From an uncultured Prochlorococcus sp. (GTDB taxonomy: Bacteria > Cyanobacteriota > Cyanobacteriia > PCC-6307 > Cyanobiaceae), in NCBI GenBank assembly GCA_902596585.1, contig CACJUL010000009.1, positions 1 to 46,915 on the forward strand: a stretch of 46,915 bases of DNA, given 5' to 3'. The notes under the pieces are model-generated. The model did no database searches. It worked only from the letters and a program-made list of their open reading frames with translations, and had not been told where the DNA came from. Below are positions 7,337 through 17,715 of the stretch, in pieces. The stretch's first letter is position 1, and every line of letters starts with the position of its first letter. The position numbers were made by a program, and so were the translations under genes.

Positions 7337-8617
7337 GTGAAAAAAAATAATAACCTACTTGAAATTCCAAATATAAATTCAAAGGACGCAAAATTAAAGG
7401 AATTAATTTATGACGTAGATGGTTCCTTATTTAATGAGGAAAATTATTCTAAGGAAAAATTCGAGCACATTTGTGTATGTAGTGGAGGCACAACCTCTAG
7501 CTGTGCAAAAAATGGTTTTACAACTCTTGATCTAAGAAAAAATTACAGCAAAATTCACCTTAATAGAGAAAGCAATTTAGTAACAATTGGAGGTGGAGTA
7601 ATAATGGGGGATCTAGTAAATCACTTACAAAAATACAACCGAAGCTTTCCAATAGGACTCTCTAAACTTCCTGGAGTAGGCTATATACTTACTGGTGGAG
7701 TAAGCCCACTTAGTAGAACCTACGGATTAGCTATTGATAATATTGAATCAATTAAAGGTTTCTTGGGTAATGGAACATTTATATCTTTAAAAAGAAATCA
7801 GATAAATCTAGAAAAACAGTTGATTTGGGAGGCAATTAAAGGAGCAGCACCCTTCTTCTCAATCATTACCGAAATAGAACTTAAGACTATCCAATCTAAT
7901 CCAATTAGGGTTATTGAAGGATTTGTAAATCTAAATGAACTTTCAGAAATAATACAACTATCAGAAGAATTTCCAGAAAATATTAGCCTTCAATGGATTT
8001 ATGCCCAAAAAATTTACTTATATGTTTTTGCTGAACTTAAAAATAATTTAGTAGATAAAAGAACAGAAGAATACTTAAAGCCTCTAGAAAAATTTCCTGC
8101 TTTAGAAAAAAGATTATATGAGAACTTCAACAAAATAAATTTCTTCCCAAAGGAATTGAGTTTATATGAGCTAAATGCAAATAACCATTCCGAGGTTATA
8201 AGTCTTCTTGGAGAAGATTTAAAAAATGATATCCCGATTTTTATAAAATGCTTGAATGAAATAATGGATAAAAAACCTAATAATTCATGTTATGTTGCTT
8301 CACAACAACTAGGTTGCAAAACTAAAAAGTTAAATAATGGCTCAAGCTTTTTTGTTCATCGAAAAAGCACTTGGAAACCATGGATATATGCATCATGGAA
8401 AAAAAATGATCTTCAAGAAAAAGAAGTCGCTTTGAACTGGATGAATGAATCGTGGAGTAACCTAAAAAGGTTCTATCCAAATATTCACTTGGCCCAATTG
8501 CACAATCATTTAAATTCTCATGAAGAAGAACTTAAATTAGCTTTTGGCAATAGAATAAATCAATTAAAAACTTTAAAGAATATTTTTGACCCGCAAGGTA
8601 TTTTGCCTCCTTTATGA
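7337..8617 (+). CDS. FAD-linked oxidoreductase (PCMH-type, GlcD/BBE-like)
   Basis: The 426-residue product has a PCMH-type FAD domain in its first half: SGGTTSSCAKNG, NLVTIGGGVIMGDLVNHL and GVGYILTGGVSPLSRTYG (about residues 49-135). The end (INQLKTLKNIFDPQGILPPL) is the usual closing segment of FAD/FMN-containing dehydrogenases and berberine-bridge-like enzymes. The substrate is unknown. The GTG at 7337 is used as start, leaving about 40 bp to the divergent cbiX-like gene, so the two would share a very short promoter region. The SulP gene begins 30 bp downstream and may be co-transcribed. No membrane segment is seen, so it is cytosolic. Confidence 0.82.
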   Translation: MKKNNNLLEIPNINSKDAKLKELIYDVDGSLFNEENYSKEKFEHICVCSGGTTSSCAKNGFTTLDLRKNYSKIHLNRESNLVTIGGGVIMGDLVNHLQKYNRSFPIGLSKLPGVGYILTGGVSPLSRTYGLAIDNIESIKGFLGNGTFISLKRNQINLEKQLIWEAIKGAAPFFSIITEIELKTIQSNPIRVIEGFVNLNELSEIIQLSEEFPENISLQWIYAQKIYLYVFAELKNNLVDKRTEEYLKPLEKFPALEKRLYENFNKINFFPKELSLYELNANNHSEVISLLGEDLKNDIPIFIKCLNEIMDKKPNNSCYVASQQLGCKTKKLNNGSSFFVHRKSTWKPWIYASWKKNDLQEKEVALNWMNESWSNLKRFYPNIHLAQLHNHLNSHEEELKLAFGNRINQLKTLKNIFDPQGILPPL

Positions 8618-8647
8618 GGTAACTTCTTAAATATAAAAAAACTTACA

Positions 8648-10213
8648 ATGTCAAATTTCTCAAGATATTTATCTACAAATTGGTTAGCTGATCCAAAGTC
8701 AAATATTCTCTCTGGATTAGTTGTTGCTTTTGCAATGATCCCAGAAGCAATTGCTTTTTCCGGTATAGCTGGTGTGGATCCTAAAGTTGGCCTTTTTGGT
8801 GCATTTTGCTTGTCTATAACAATTGCAATTGTTGGAGGAAGAAGGGGGATGATCACTTCAGCTACAGGTTCAACAGCTCTTTTGATGACTGGACTTGTTG
8901 CTTATGGAGAATCACAATCTCCTGGATTAGGTGTCTCATATCTTATTGCCGCTGGAATATTAACTGGAATTTTCCAAATTCTTTGGGGATATTTAAGACT
9001 TGCCTACCAAATGCGATTCGTCCCAACAGGAGTATTGAGTGGATTTGTAAATGCACTAGCACTTTTAATATTTCAAGCACAACTACCTCAGTTAGGAATA
9101 GGTATTAAAGAATCAAAAGGATTAGTTGAACAAACTTTAAATCAATATCCAGTTAATACTCAGATTCCTGTAGTTTGGGTTCTTGTAATCCTAGGATTAA
9201 TAATTATCTATGGGCTTCCAAAAATCACAAAAGTAGTCCCATCTCAACTTATCGCAATAGTAGTAATTACTCTTATAAGCATATTCTTTAATCTAGATGT
9301 CCCAACAGTCAGTGATTTGGGTAAATTACCCGATGGATTACCAAGTATTTCTCTTCCTTTTGGATCAATAGAGAATGGGAAAGTACCTTTTAGTCTTGAA
9401 ACATTAGGAATAATTTTACCTACCTCACTGGCAATTTCTCTTGTGGGTTTAATGGAAACCTTTTTAACACAAGACATTTTAGACGATGTAACTGATACAA
9501 GTTCTAATAAAAATAAAGAAGCAAGAGGACAGGGGATCGCAAATATTGTGGCATCTTTATTTGGTGGAATGGCAGGATGCGCCTTAGTTGGGCAATCTGT
9601 AATGAATACTGAGAATGGCGGTAAATCTAGATTATCAACCCTCTCTTCAGGTATATCTCTCCTAATTATGATCATCCTCTTGAAGTCTTGGATTGGTGCA
9701 ATACCAATGGCTGCTTTAGTATCAATCATGATAACGATCGCAATAAGTACTGCAGATATAAATGGATTAAAAAATATTAAAAAGATTCCTAAAAGCGATA
9801 CTGCAGTCATGCTTATGACTTTCGCAGTTACTATGCTTACAAAACCTCATAATCTTGCACTAGGAGTTATTGCAGGAGTTGCACTAGCTGCAATTCTTTT
9901 CAGCAGAAAAGTCGCGAAAGTTATAACTGTCTCAAGATTAAAAGAAAAAAATTTGACTACTTACAAAGTAAAAGGACAATTATTTTTTGTAAGTAAAATC
10001 TATTTTTTACAAGGATTTGAAATTCATGAACATCCAGAAAATATAGTAATTGATATGTCGTTAGCTCATATTTGGGATCAAAGTGGTGTTGTTGCTCTTG
10101 AGCAAATAATCAGGAAATTCCAGAATGGCGGTTCTAAAGTTGAAATTGTAGGATTAAATAAAGAAAGTCTTAACCTATTCGAAAGACTAGGTGGTATGGA
10201 AAGCGCGCATTAA
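8648..10213 (+). CDS. SulP-family anion transporter with STAS domain
   Basis: This 521-residue inner-membrane protein begins with the SulP signature (GLVVAFAMIPEAIAFSGIAG, residues 23-42), continues through about eleven helices including SATGSTALLMTG, and ends in a cytosolic STAS domain (about 425-521, with IVIDMSLAHIWDQSGVVAL). SulP members carry sulfate or, as BicA, Na+-dependent bicarbonate. The sequence alone does not decide which. Neighbouring metA and metY would favour sulfate; the needs of a marine phototroph would favour bicarbonate. The gene converges with metA, leaving 4 bp between the ends. Confidence 0.88.
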   Translation: MSNFSRYLSTNWLADPKSNILSGLVVAFAMIPEAIAFSGIAGVDPKVGLFGAFCLSITIAIVGGRRGMITSATGSTALLMTGLVAYGESQSPGLGVSYLIAAGILTGIFQILWGYLRLAYQMRFVPTGVLSGFVNALALLIFQAQLPQLGIGIKESKGLVEQTLNQYPVNTQIPVVWVLVILGLIIIYGLPKITKVVPSQLIAIVVITLISIFFNLDVPTVSDLGKLPDGLPSISLPFGSIENGKVPFSLETLGIILPTSLAISLVGLMETFLTQDILDDVTDTSSNKNKEARGQGIANIVASLFGGMAGCALVGQSVMNTENGGKSRLSTLSSGISLLIMIILLKSWIGAIPMAALVSIMITIAISTADINGLKNIKKIPKSDTAVMLMTFAVTMLTKPHNLALGVIAGVALAAILFSRKVAKVITVSRLKEKNLTTYKVKGQLFFVSKIYFLQGFEIHEHPENIVIDMSLAHIWDQSGVVALEQIIRKFQNGGSKVEIVGLNKESLNLFERLGGMESAH

Positions 10214-10217
10214 AAAG

Positions 10218-11108
10218 TTAATTAAGACTAACTTGTTGATAACAAAACCAAAGCCATTGTTGAAAAAGCAAATTTCTATGAGATCTCCAAGCGGTTTTTG
10301 AACTATTTGTATCAAAATTCTCTGGAGAGGGTACATCTCCCTTTTCTTTGTCTCTTTCAATTTCACTAATAATTCTATGCACGGTATATTCAGGATGACC
10401 TAAATGCATAAGTTGTTTTTGATCTTTAGATTCGAATATTGTATATCCGACTTTTTCTCCATAAGCCAATAAATTCAATTTTCCTTCTTTTTGGGCCTTC
10501 TCCATTTCCAAATCAGGTAATCCCGCAAATCTACTTTGAGGACAAATAAATTCATCATCTTGTGTACCCATCAAAGGATGTCCTGGAACAAGACTTTTTA
10601 GAGGGAATACCCCAAATAATTTCCTACTAAAAACTTTCTTATGAACCCCTGCCAAATAAGCCAGAGCAAAGCCAGCCCAACATAATCCAAGAGTACTCGC
10701 ACAAGAATTTCTTGCTTCATTTACGATTTTCACAAATTCATCCCAATACTTAACATCCTCAAAGGCCAGATGCTCAATAGGTGCTCCAGTAATAATGATT
10801 CCATCTAGCGGTTCTGGAGTATTTGCTTCTTCCCAAGTTATGTATAGATTATTTAAATGATTAAGATCCCATGTTTTGTAAGAGTGAGTTTTAAGCTTTA
10901 TCCATACTGGTTCAATTTGAAGAGGAGATAAACCAAGTGGATGTAGTAAGTTAAATTCATACTGCTTGCCAAGAGGCATGATATTCAAAATCCCAATCCT
11001 AAGAGGACGTATATCCTGTCTTTTAGCCAATTCTGGTTCAATCCAGGATATATGATTTTTCTCAACATCACTTATCTTGTGATAGTTGCTAGGAATTATT
11101 AAAGCCAA
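10218..11108 (-). CDS. metA: Homoserine O-acyltransferase (MetA family, likely acetyl-CoA-using)
   Basis: MetA activates L-homoserine by acylating its hydroxyl in methionine synthesis. The 296-residue protein has the family's catalytic Cys143 (LGLCWAGFAL) and the His238/Glu240 pair (HLGHPEYTVH). Family members are often named succinyltransferases, but the residue that sets acyl-donor choice (111 in E. coli numbering; Gly for succinyl, Glu for acetyl) is Glu112 here in TGAPIEHLAFED, predicting acetyl-CoA use. That agrees with the neighbour metY, which takes O-acetylhomoserine. metY lies 13 bp upstream on the same strand, so the two form an operon. Confidence 0.9.
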   Translation of the reverse strand: MALIIPSNYHKISDVEKNHISWIEPELAKRQDIRPLRIGILNIMPLGKQYEFNLLHPLGLSPLQIEPVWIKLKTHSYKTWDLNHLNNLYITWEEANTPEPLDGIIITGAPIEHLAFEDVKYWDEFVKIVNEARNSCASTLGLCWAGFALAYLAGVHKKVFSRKLFGVFPLKSLVPGHPLMGTQDDEFICPQSRFAGLPDLEMEKAQKEGKLNLLAYGEKVGYTIFESKDQKQLMHLGHPEYTVHRIISEIERDKEKGDVPSPENFDTNSSKTAWRSHRNLLFQQWLWFCYQQVSLN

Positions 11109-11121
11109 TAAATCTCCTTTC

Positions 11122-12465
<1,344 letters not shown>

Positions 12466-12519
12466 CTATTATCTATTTAACTTAAAAAAGTCCAAAAAAA
12501 AAACAAAAAAAATAAATAT

Positions 12520-13179
12520 TTATAAATCCTTTTTTAATGAGGGGTAATTATCTTTCATATATAAAACCAAATCCTCTTTTATAGCTGATCTGAGTTTTTC
12601 AATATTTGCAGAATCTATAATAGGAAAAGTTTTATTAGCCTCAGGATCTTTTTCAGCAATTGATTTCCAATTCTTACCAACATCTTTTTCAGAGTTGTTT
12701 AAAACCTCATCAAAGTTGAAAACCTTATCGTTGTTTTTAGCTTCAAATTCGCTAAAAGCTTTATTTATAAGATTTTTTCTATTTTCGTATAGATTCTTGG
12801 CTTTTAAAGTATCTGGAAGACCCATAACTGGTTGTAGTTCCTTAAGTAATTTTATTTCCTCTTCAATTAAGAGTGTCCAAACACCATGTTTATTTTTAGG
12901 GAGATTAGAATTACTAAAAATATTAATTTTATCTAGGTAAAAATTTAACCATAAATAATATGATTTTTCTTCAATAGTTTTTTTTACGGATATCTTTTTA
13001 TTTTGAATCTTTGGGAGTAACTTTTCTGCTTTCCTTAAAAACTTTCTATCTTCTCTCTCTAAATTTATTAATCCCCATCTTTGACTATAGTCCCATAAAT
13101 CTTCGTATCTTGTTAAATCTTCTTGATTCCAGCCAAGAGCTTTCAGTTCATGAGAACGATGTGATAATTCCTTTTTCAA
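12520..13179 (-). CDS. Conserved hypothetical protein
   Basis: The 219-residue product is soluble, helical and strongly charged. The best-defined segment is the N-terminus (LGWNQEDLTRYEDLWDYSQRW, about 15-35, then GLINLEREDRKFLRKAE), rich in aromatic and acidic residues, followed by long helices and a Lys-rich C-terminus. I recognise no catalytic motif and no membrane segment. It has short gaps to metY downstream and to the Rossmann-fold gene upstream, all on minus, so a shared transcript is possible. The function is unknown. Confidence 0.75.
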   Translation of the reverse strand: MKKELSHRSHELKALGWNQEDLTRYEDLWDYSQRWGLINLEREDRKFLRKAEKLLPKIQNKKISVKKTIEEKSYYLWLNFYLDKINIFSNSNLPKNKHGVWTLLIEEEIKLLKELQPVMGLPDTLKAKNLYENRKNLINKAFSEFEAKNNDKVFNFDEVLNNSEKDVGKNWKSIAEKDPEANKTFPIIDSANIEKLRSAIKEDLVLYMKDNYPSLKKDL

Positions 13180-13269
13180 AAAAAACCTTTTAAAACCATA
13201 ATAATTCTAACCCTGCAATCAAGATTAGTAAATAAATGAAAAAATTGGTTTTTTATATTCAATAAACAA

Positions 13270-14778
13270 TCAATTATTAAAATAATTATTAATAATTTTC
13301 AATACATTAACGTAACTTGGATTTTTTTTAGAAGTTTGATTACTAGATTCATTATTTTTAAGATCATTAACCTCTTTGTTAATAAATAATTTCTTATAAA
13401 GGTTTTCAACATCATTAAAAAGATAATCTCCTTTCAATTTTTCATTTAGCTCTAAAGATAATTCTGATTTCACAGATTCTTGGCAAAAATTAGTGATTTC
13501 TTCTGAACTAATTAAAACCTTATAAATTTCTTTTTTTTCTTCTGAATTTGCATTAAAGCATAAATAAATCATATTTATCATTGAACAATTATAATTTCTG
13601 ATCTTGAATTGTTTATAAATATCTGGCCAAAATTTTAAGGATTTTAGACCCTCTAAACCTCCTTGACTGAGAGAGTATTTATTACACCAAGCTATAAATT
13701 CTGAGACATCTTTTGGACATCTGTTGAGTTGTAAAAGCATATCTGATAAAACTTGCCCTGCTTGAAAATTCCTTGTTGGTTTTCCCTCAGTTGGTAGCGT
13801 CATACTCCCTAAGACATCAGCCTTAACAGCATTTAACTGAGAGAAAGTATAATCTCCTTTTTCACAAAATTTATCATTAATTATTTCCTTTGCACTAATT
13901 ACTTCTTCACCATAACCAAGTTCTTTTAATGAAAGATATTTGTTATCTAATTTATTTTCTTTTCTAACTTGTAAAGATACTGACGCGGCCTGATCTAAAC
14001 ATTGAGTTAACAAAATCGTATTTATTGTAGGTAACATTCCTGGCTTATCGGAATGAAAGTTATTTACAAAACCTGCAAATATGGATGAGATGTTTTTTAT
14101 TGATTTTATATATTGACATTCAATATTATGAACTCCAGGAGAAACTTGAATTTTCGGGGACAATTGATTCAAAATGCGAGCTCCTATTAAAGCTGTTAAG
14201 GCGTCAGGATGGCAGAAATTTGCAGTAAAACTATCATTAGGATTTCGTAAAGCACCGTGACGATGAAATCCTGTAAAAAAAGCTAAATTTGGATATTTAT
14301 TACAAAGAATAAAAGGGTCTTTACTTTTATTATCAACGCAAAAAGAACCGACCAGACAGCCAAGAACCACATTTTCTCTTTTTAATGTTTTTCTGAGTTC
14401 TAAAGCATTTTTAACATCATCTTGTATGTGATTACTATTTGAAGCAAGAATAACCATCTCGCATTCCAAAAGAAGATTTTTTAGATCAAAAGACTTTCTT
14501 TTTCCCTCTGAAGAATAATGTCCCATTCTCTTGATCTTTTCAAGAATCTCATTATCCATTTGAGAAAGGACATCATTTGAGAAAGCACCTAACAAATCTC
14601 TATCTTCCCTAGGAGCCAAGAGAATATTATTTGCTTTTCCATGCATAGCACAGTTGTATGCTAATGATGCAGGATATAAACCAACACTGTAGAATCCGAC
14701 TTTGCTGTTATCTATATCTTCAATCAATGAATAAAAATATTTTTCCTCATTTATGTTTTCTATGAAATTATTCTTCAT
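13270..14778 (-). CDS. Rossmann-fold protein, distantly glycerol-3-phosphate-dehydrogenase-like
   Basis: The 502-residue protein has a degenerate nucleotide-binding start (VGFYSVGLYPASLAYNCAM, residues 27-45), then EMVILASNSNHIQDDV, which resembles the second half of an NAD-binding domain, and a central region with NPNDSFTANFCHPDALTALIG and GVHNIECQYIKSIKN. The layout recalls NAD-dependent glycerol-3-phosphate or 6-phosphogluconate dehydrogenases, but the usual GxGxxG is absent, so I do not claim activity. It is divergent from the StpA-like phosphatase across a 168-bp gap, which suggests a joint role in compatible-solute metabolism; that is inference. Confidence 0.7.
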   Translation of the reverse strand: MKNNFIENINEEKYFYSLIEDIDNSKVGFYSVGLYPASLAYNCAMHGKANNILLAPREDRDLLGAFSNDVLSQMDNEILEKIKRMGHYSSEGKRKSFDLKNLLLECEMVILASNSNHIQDDVKNALELRKTLKRENVVLGCLVGSFCVDNKSKDPFILCNKYPNLAFFTGFHRHGALRNPNDSFTANFCHPDALTALIGARILNQLSPKIQVSPGVHNIECQYIKSIKNISSIFAGFVNNFHSDKPGMLPTINTILLTQCLDQAASVSLQVRKENKLDNKYLSLKELGYGEEVISAKEIINDKFCEKGDYTFSQLNAVKADVLGSMTLPTEGKPTRNFQAGQVLSDMLLQLNRCPKDVSEFIAWCNKYSLSQGGLEGLKSLKFWPDIYKQFKIRNYNCSMINMIYLCFNANSEEKKEIYKVLISSEEITNFCQESVKSELSLELNEKLKGDYLFNDVENLYKKLFINKEVNDLKNNESSNQTSKKNPSYVNVLKIINNYFNN

Positions 14779-14946
14779 TTTTTAAAATTCTTGATAAATT
14801 TTTTAATTTCTTGCCCATACCAACATTTTTCTACATTAAAGCAATTTTTGACCATAGCAAATTATTTATTGTAAATATTGATTTTTTTAATTTATAATTT
14901 TTTATACAAAGTGAAAATCAAATTTAAATAGTAAAAATAATAAAAT

Positions 14947-16167
14947 ATGAGATACAAGGCTAGTAATTTAAAGATACAAAAACAATTGATTTCTTGTGAA
15001 AATATCTTATTCATTCAAGACATTGACGGAGTTTGTATCCCTTTAGTGAAAGATCCAATGACTAGACAGTTAGAATCGAAATATATCTATGCAGTAAAAG
15101 AATTTGCAGAGGAATTCTTTGTATTAACCTGCGGGGAACATGAAGGTCCAAGAGGTGTTAATAGAATAATAGAAAGGAGCTTAAAGAGCACTACTGAGCC
15201 TAAGAAAAAAGAACTATATTTAAGAGGTTTAGCAGCCTGCGGAGTAGAGTATCAAGACAACAATGGTGAAATAAGTTTTGAAGGAGTATCAGAAAAAGAA
15301 CTAAATTTTTTATCTAAAGTACCAAGTTTAATAAGACCAAAATTTAATATTATAGTTAAGAATATTTTTCCTGAACTTAGCAACGAAGATATTAATTTTC
15401 ACGCAGTAAAATCAATATGTGAAACACGTTTCTCGCCAACCATTAATTTCAATAGTCTATTTGATTTAGTTCCCAAAGATTCTGATAAAAGAAAGTTTAT
15501 TCAAATTAGCTTTGAAAAAATGATGAATGAAATCATCTTAAAAGCAGAATCCGAAGGCCTCAAGAACTCATTTTTCCTTCATATTTCACCAAATTTAGGA
15601 AATAAAAATGGAAGAGAAAAAATTAAACTATCCTCTAAAGAGGATATTGGATCAACAGACATTCAATTACTTATTAAAGGAGCAGTTAAAGATTCCGGAG
15701 TTTTATTTCTTTTAAATAAATTTATAGCTGATAAAACTGGTAAAGCTCCTTTTGGAAATAATTTTAATTTTAGGAATTCTCCAAATTCTATTACGGAAAA
15801 AATTGATTTATGCAAAAGAACTATTCAAATAGAAAATATGCCTTTGATTGTAGGAGTTGGTGACACAGTGACATCAAAAAAAAATAATGGTGAGAAAAGT
15901 TATTTAAGAGGAGGAAGTGACAGATCCTTTCTTGAATTTATACAAGTATTAGGACATGAATATGGGATTAATAATAAAATAATCTTTGTAGATAGTAGTT
16001 CAGGTGAAGTTGAAAGGCCTTCTACAAAAAAAACTGGTTTAATAGGGATTAGTGATTTTTATGACAATTTAAAGTTTGATATTGTTTTTAAAAATGGTCC
16101 CAAAGAATATATAAGTTGGTTTATTGAACTTGCTAAAAATAGATCAAATTTCAAAAAAAATAGTTGA
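14947..16167 (+). CDS. stpA: StpA/GgpP-like glucosylglycerol-phosphate phosphatase family protein
   Basis: StpA (GgpP) releases phosphate from glucosylglycerol 3-phosphate in salt-stressed cyanobacteria. The 406-residue product matches the family over its length: NILFIQDIDGVCIPLVKDP (Asp25/Asp27 form the acidic nucleophile-like motif), TCGEHEGPRGVNRIIE, LRGLAACGVEYQD, and near the end VGVGDTVTS plus RGGSDRSFLEF. The corresponding synthase GgpS is not in the window. Prochlorococcus is known mainly for glucosylglycerate and sucrose, so the true substrate may be a related sugar phosphate. The gene is divergent from the Rossmann-fold gene and 40 bp before arsS. Confidence 0.8.
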   Translation: MRYKASNLKIQKQLISCENILFIQDIDGVCIPLVKDPMTRQLESKYIYAVKEFAEEFFVLTCGEHEGPRGVNRIIERSLKSTTEPKKKELYLRGLAACGVEYQDNNGEISFEGVSEKELNFLSKVPSLIRPKFNIIVKNIFPELSNEDINFHAVKSICETRFSPTINFNSLFDLVPKDSDKRKFIQISFEKMMNEIILKAESEGLKNSFFLHISPNLGNKNGREKIKLSSKEDIGSTDIQLLIKGAVKDSGVLFLLNKFIADKTGKAPFGNNFNFRNSPNSITEKIDLCKRTIQIENMPLIVGVGDTVTSKKNNGEKSYLRGGSDRSFLEFIQVLGHEYGINNKIIFVDSSSGEVERPSTKKTGLIGISDFYDNLKFDIVFKNGPKEYISWFIELAKNRSNFKKNS

Positions 16168-16207
16168 CTTTTTAATTTTCAAATGACAATTTATAAATGA
16201 TAGATTT

Positions 16208-17140
16208 ATGAAAGAAAAATTCCCCTCAATTTGCAAAGAACCTATAGAAACTTTACAAATTAACATAGGTTATAAATGCAATCAGGCTTGTAAGCATTGT
16301 CATGTCAATTCAAGTCCCCAAAGGACTGAAAAGATGTCTGATGAAATAATATCTCTTATTCCAAAAATAATTGAAAAATACAAAATCAAGACTTTAGATA
16401 TTACAGGTGGTGCGCCAGAACTTCATCCAGAGTTTAAAAACCTAATAACCAGTTTAAGCACAAAAAAAGTTGAAATTATTGATAGGTGCAATTTGACAAT
16501 TTTCTTTGAAGAGGGTTATGAAGATCTTCCTCAATTTCTCGCAAAGAATAAAGTGATAGTTACCGCTTCTCTACCATGTTATGAAAAAAATAATGTAGAT
16601 TTTCAAAGAGGTTATGGGGTTTTCGAAAAAAGTATTAATGCTCTAAAAATTCTTAATAATTTAGGCTATGGAAAGAATGAAAATGGATTACAACTAAATC
16701 TTGTTTACAATCCTGTAAGCCCAATTCTTCCTCCTTCTCAGGAAATATTGGAAAAGGATTATAAAAAAATATTACTCGAAAAATACAATATCGTCTTTAA
16801 TAATTTATACACAATAACTAATATGCCAATAAATAGATATGAAGAATCTCTTAGAAGAGAAGGAAAACTAAATACTTATTACAAATTACTAAAAGAAAAT
16901 TTTAATGAAAAAAATTTAGAAAATCTTATGTGTAAAAAGACAATTAGCGTAAATTGGTTAGGAGAAATTTATGATTGTGACTTTAACCAACAGATAAATT
17001 TCCGAGAGAATAAAGGACCAAAAACACTTTTTGATCTATTGGATGAATCAGTTACTTTTGACTACGGGGTAGCTGTAAAGGAACATTGTTTTGCTTGCAC
17101 TGCAGGTGCAGGTTCAAGTTGTGGAGGGACTTTAAGTTAA
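16208..17140 (+). CDS. arsS: Arsenosugar biosynthesis radical SAM protein ArsS
   Basis: ArsS joins a SAM-derived deoxyadenosyl group to methylated arsenic to give arsenosugar precursors, a detoxification route in marine phototrophs. The 310-residue protein has the radical-SAM cluster motif C24-x3-C28-x2-C31 in GYKCNQACKHCHVNSSP, the ArsS-typical LDITGGAPELHP, and a Cys-rich end (MCKKTISVNWLGEIYDCDF and HCFACTAGAGSSCGGTLS) for additional cluster or metal binding. The methyltransferase ArsM is not in the window. It follows the stpA-like gene by 40 bp and converges with fur, leaving 6 bp between the ends. Confidence 0.9.
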   Translation: MKEKFPSICKEPIETLQINIGYKCNQACKHCHVNSSPQRTEKMSDEIISLIPKIIEKYKIKTLDITGGAPELHPEFKNLITSLSTKKVEIIDRCNLTIFFEEGYEDLPQFLAKNKVIVTASLPCYEKNNVDFQRGYGVFEKSINALKILNNLGYGKNENGLQLNLVYNPVSPILPPSQEILEKDYKKILLEKYNIVFNNLYTITNMPINRYEESLRREGKLNTYYKLLKENFNEKNLENLMCKKTISVNWLGEIYDCDFNQQINFRENKGPKTLFDLLDESVTFDYGVAVKEHCFACTAGAGSSCGGTLS

Positions 17141-17146
17141 AACCTG

Positions 17147-17599
17147 CTAAATACAATTAGGACAAATAGCTCTTACATTTAAAGAGGATTCAATTAGTTT
17201 AAAACCATTAACTTTTGCTGCAACTTTGCCTGCTTCTAAAACTTCTTCATTTTCGAATTCTTCTGTTCTTCCACACCTAATACAAATCAAATGATGATGG
17301 TCCGGTGTGTCGTTAGTAAGCAATTCATATCTGTGTCCACCCTCACTGAGTTCTAATTCATGAAGCAAACCCATTTGTACTAAAAGTCTTAAAGTTCTAT
17401 AAATTGTTGCTAGTGAAACTTTGGAGCTTGTTTTAACTAACTTTTCATGAACCTCTTCAGCACTAAGATGCTTTCCAGAGCCAATATTTTCAAATAAATT
17501 AAGAACCTTTAGCCTCTGAGGAGTTAACCTCTTCCCATCTTTATGTAAACCTTCACCAAGAGGAGATGTAATGACATTGTATTGAGAGGATAATGACAA
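17147..17599 (-). CDS. fur: Fur-family metal-responsive repressor
   Basis: The 150-residue protein has the Fur winged helix (RLTPQRLKVLNLF, then HLSAEEVHEKL and SLATIYRTLRLL, about 24-72) and a C-terminal metal domain with HHH at 101-103 and two CxxC motifs, Cys106/Cys109 and Cys146/Cys149, for structural zinc. Spacing and sequence fit cyanobacterial Fur (iron) better than Zur or PerR, though those cannot be excluded. It would act as an Fe2+-dependent dimer on iron-uptake promoters. Its upstream gap to the divergent isochorismatase-like gene contains a short palindrome that may be an operator. Confidence 0.87.
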   Translation of the reverse strand: MSLSSQYNVITSPLGEGLHKDGKRLTPQRLKVLNLFENIGSGKHLSAEEVHEKLVKTSSKVSLATIYRTLRLLVQMGLLHELELSEGGHRYELLTNDTPDHHHLICIRCGRTEEFENEEVLEAGKVAAKVNGFKLIESSLNVRAICPNCI

Positions 17600-17627
17600 A
17601 ATTAACCTATGGCTATTCTCAATAATA

Positions 17628-17642
17628 ACTCTAGATGAGAGT
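17628..17642. promoter_or_regulatory. Short palindrome between fur and the isochorismatase-like gene
   Basis: ACTCT-AGATG-AGAGT is a perfect 5-bp inverted repeat in the 116-bp divergent gap, about 29 bp before the fur start codon. It does not match the classical Fur box GATAATGATAATCATTATC well. It could be an operator for Fur or another regulator, or chance. Confidence 0.2.
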
Positions 17643-17715
17643 AAAACAACTTTTTGATTTAAAATGTTTACTAAAGTTCTTCAAAATATTATGTTAAACG
17701 TATCTTTATATGTAA

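Noticed and set aside
9244-9810. A 188-codon open frame on minus inside the SulP gene
   Set aside because: It is antisense to a well-conserved membrane protein; the mirrored hydrophobic composition creates long chance frames. There is no ribosome-binding sequence or recognisable family.
17575-17645. A classical Fur box at the fur promoter
   Set aside because: The sequences near the start (for example GGATAATGACAAA) share only a few positions with the 19-bp consensus; not enough to call.
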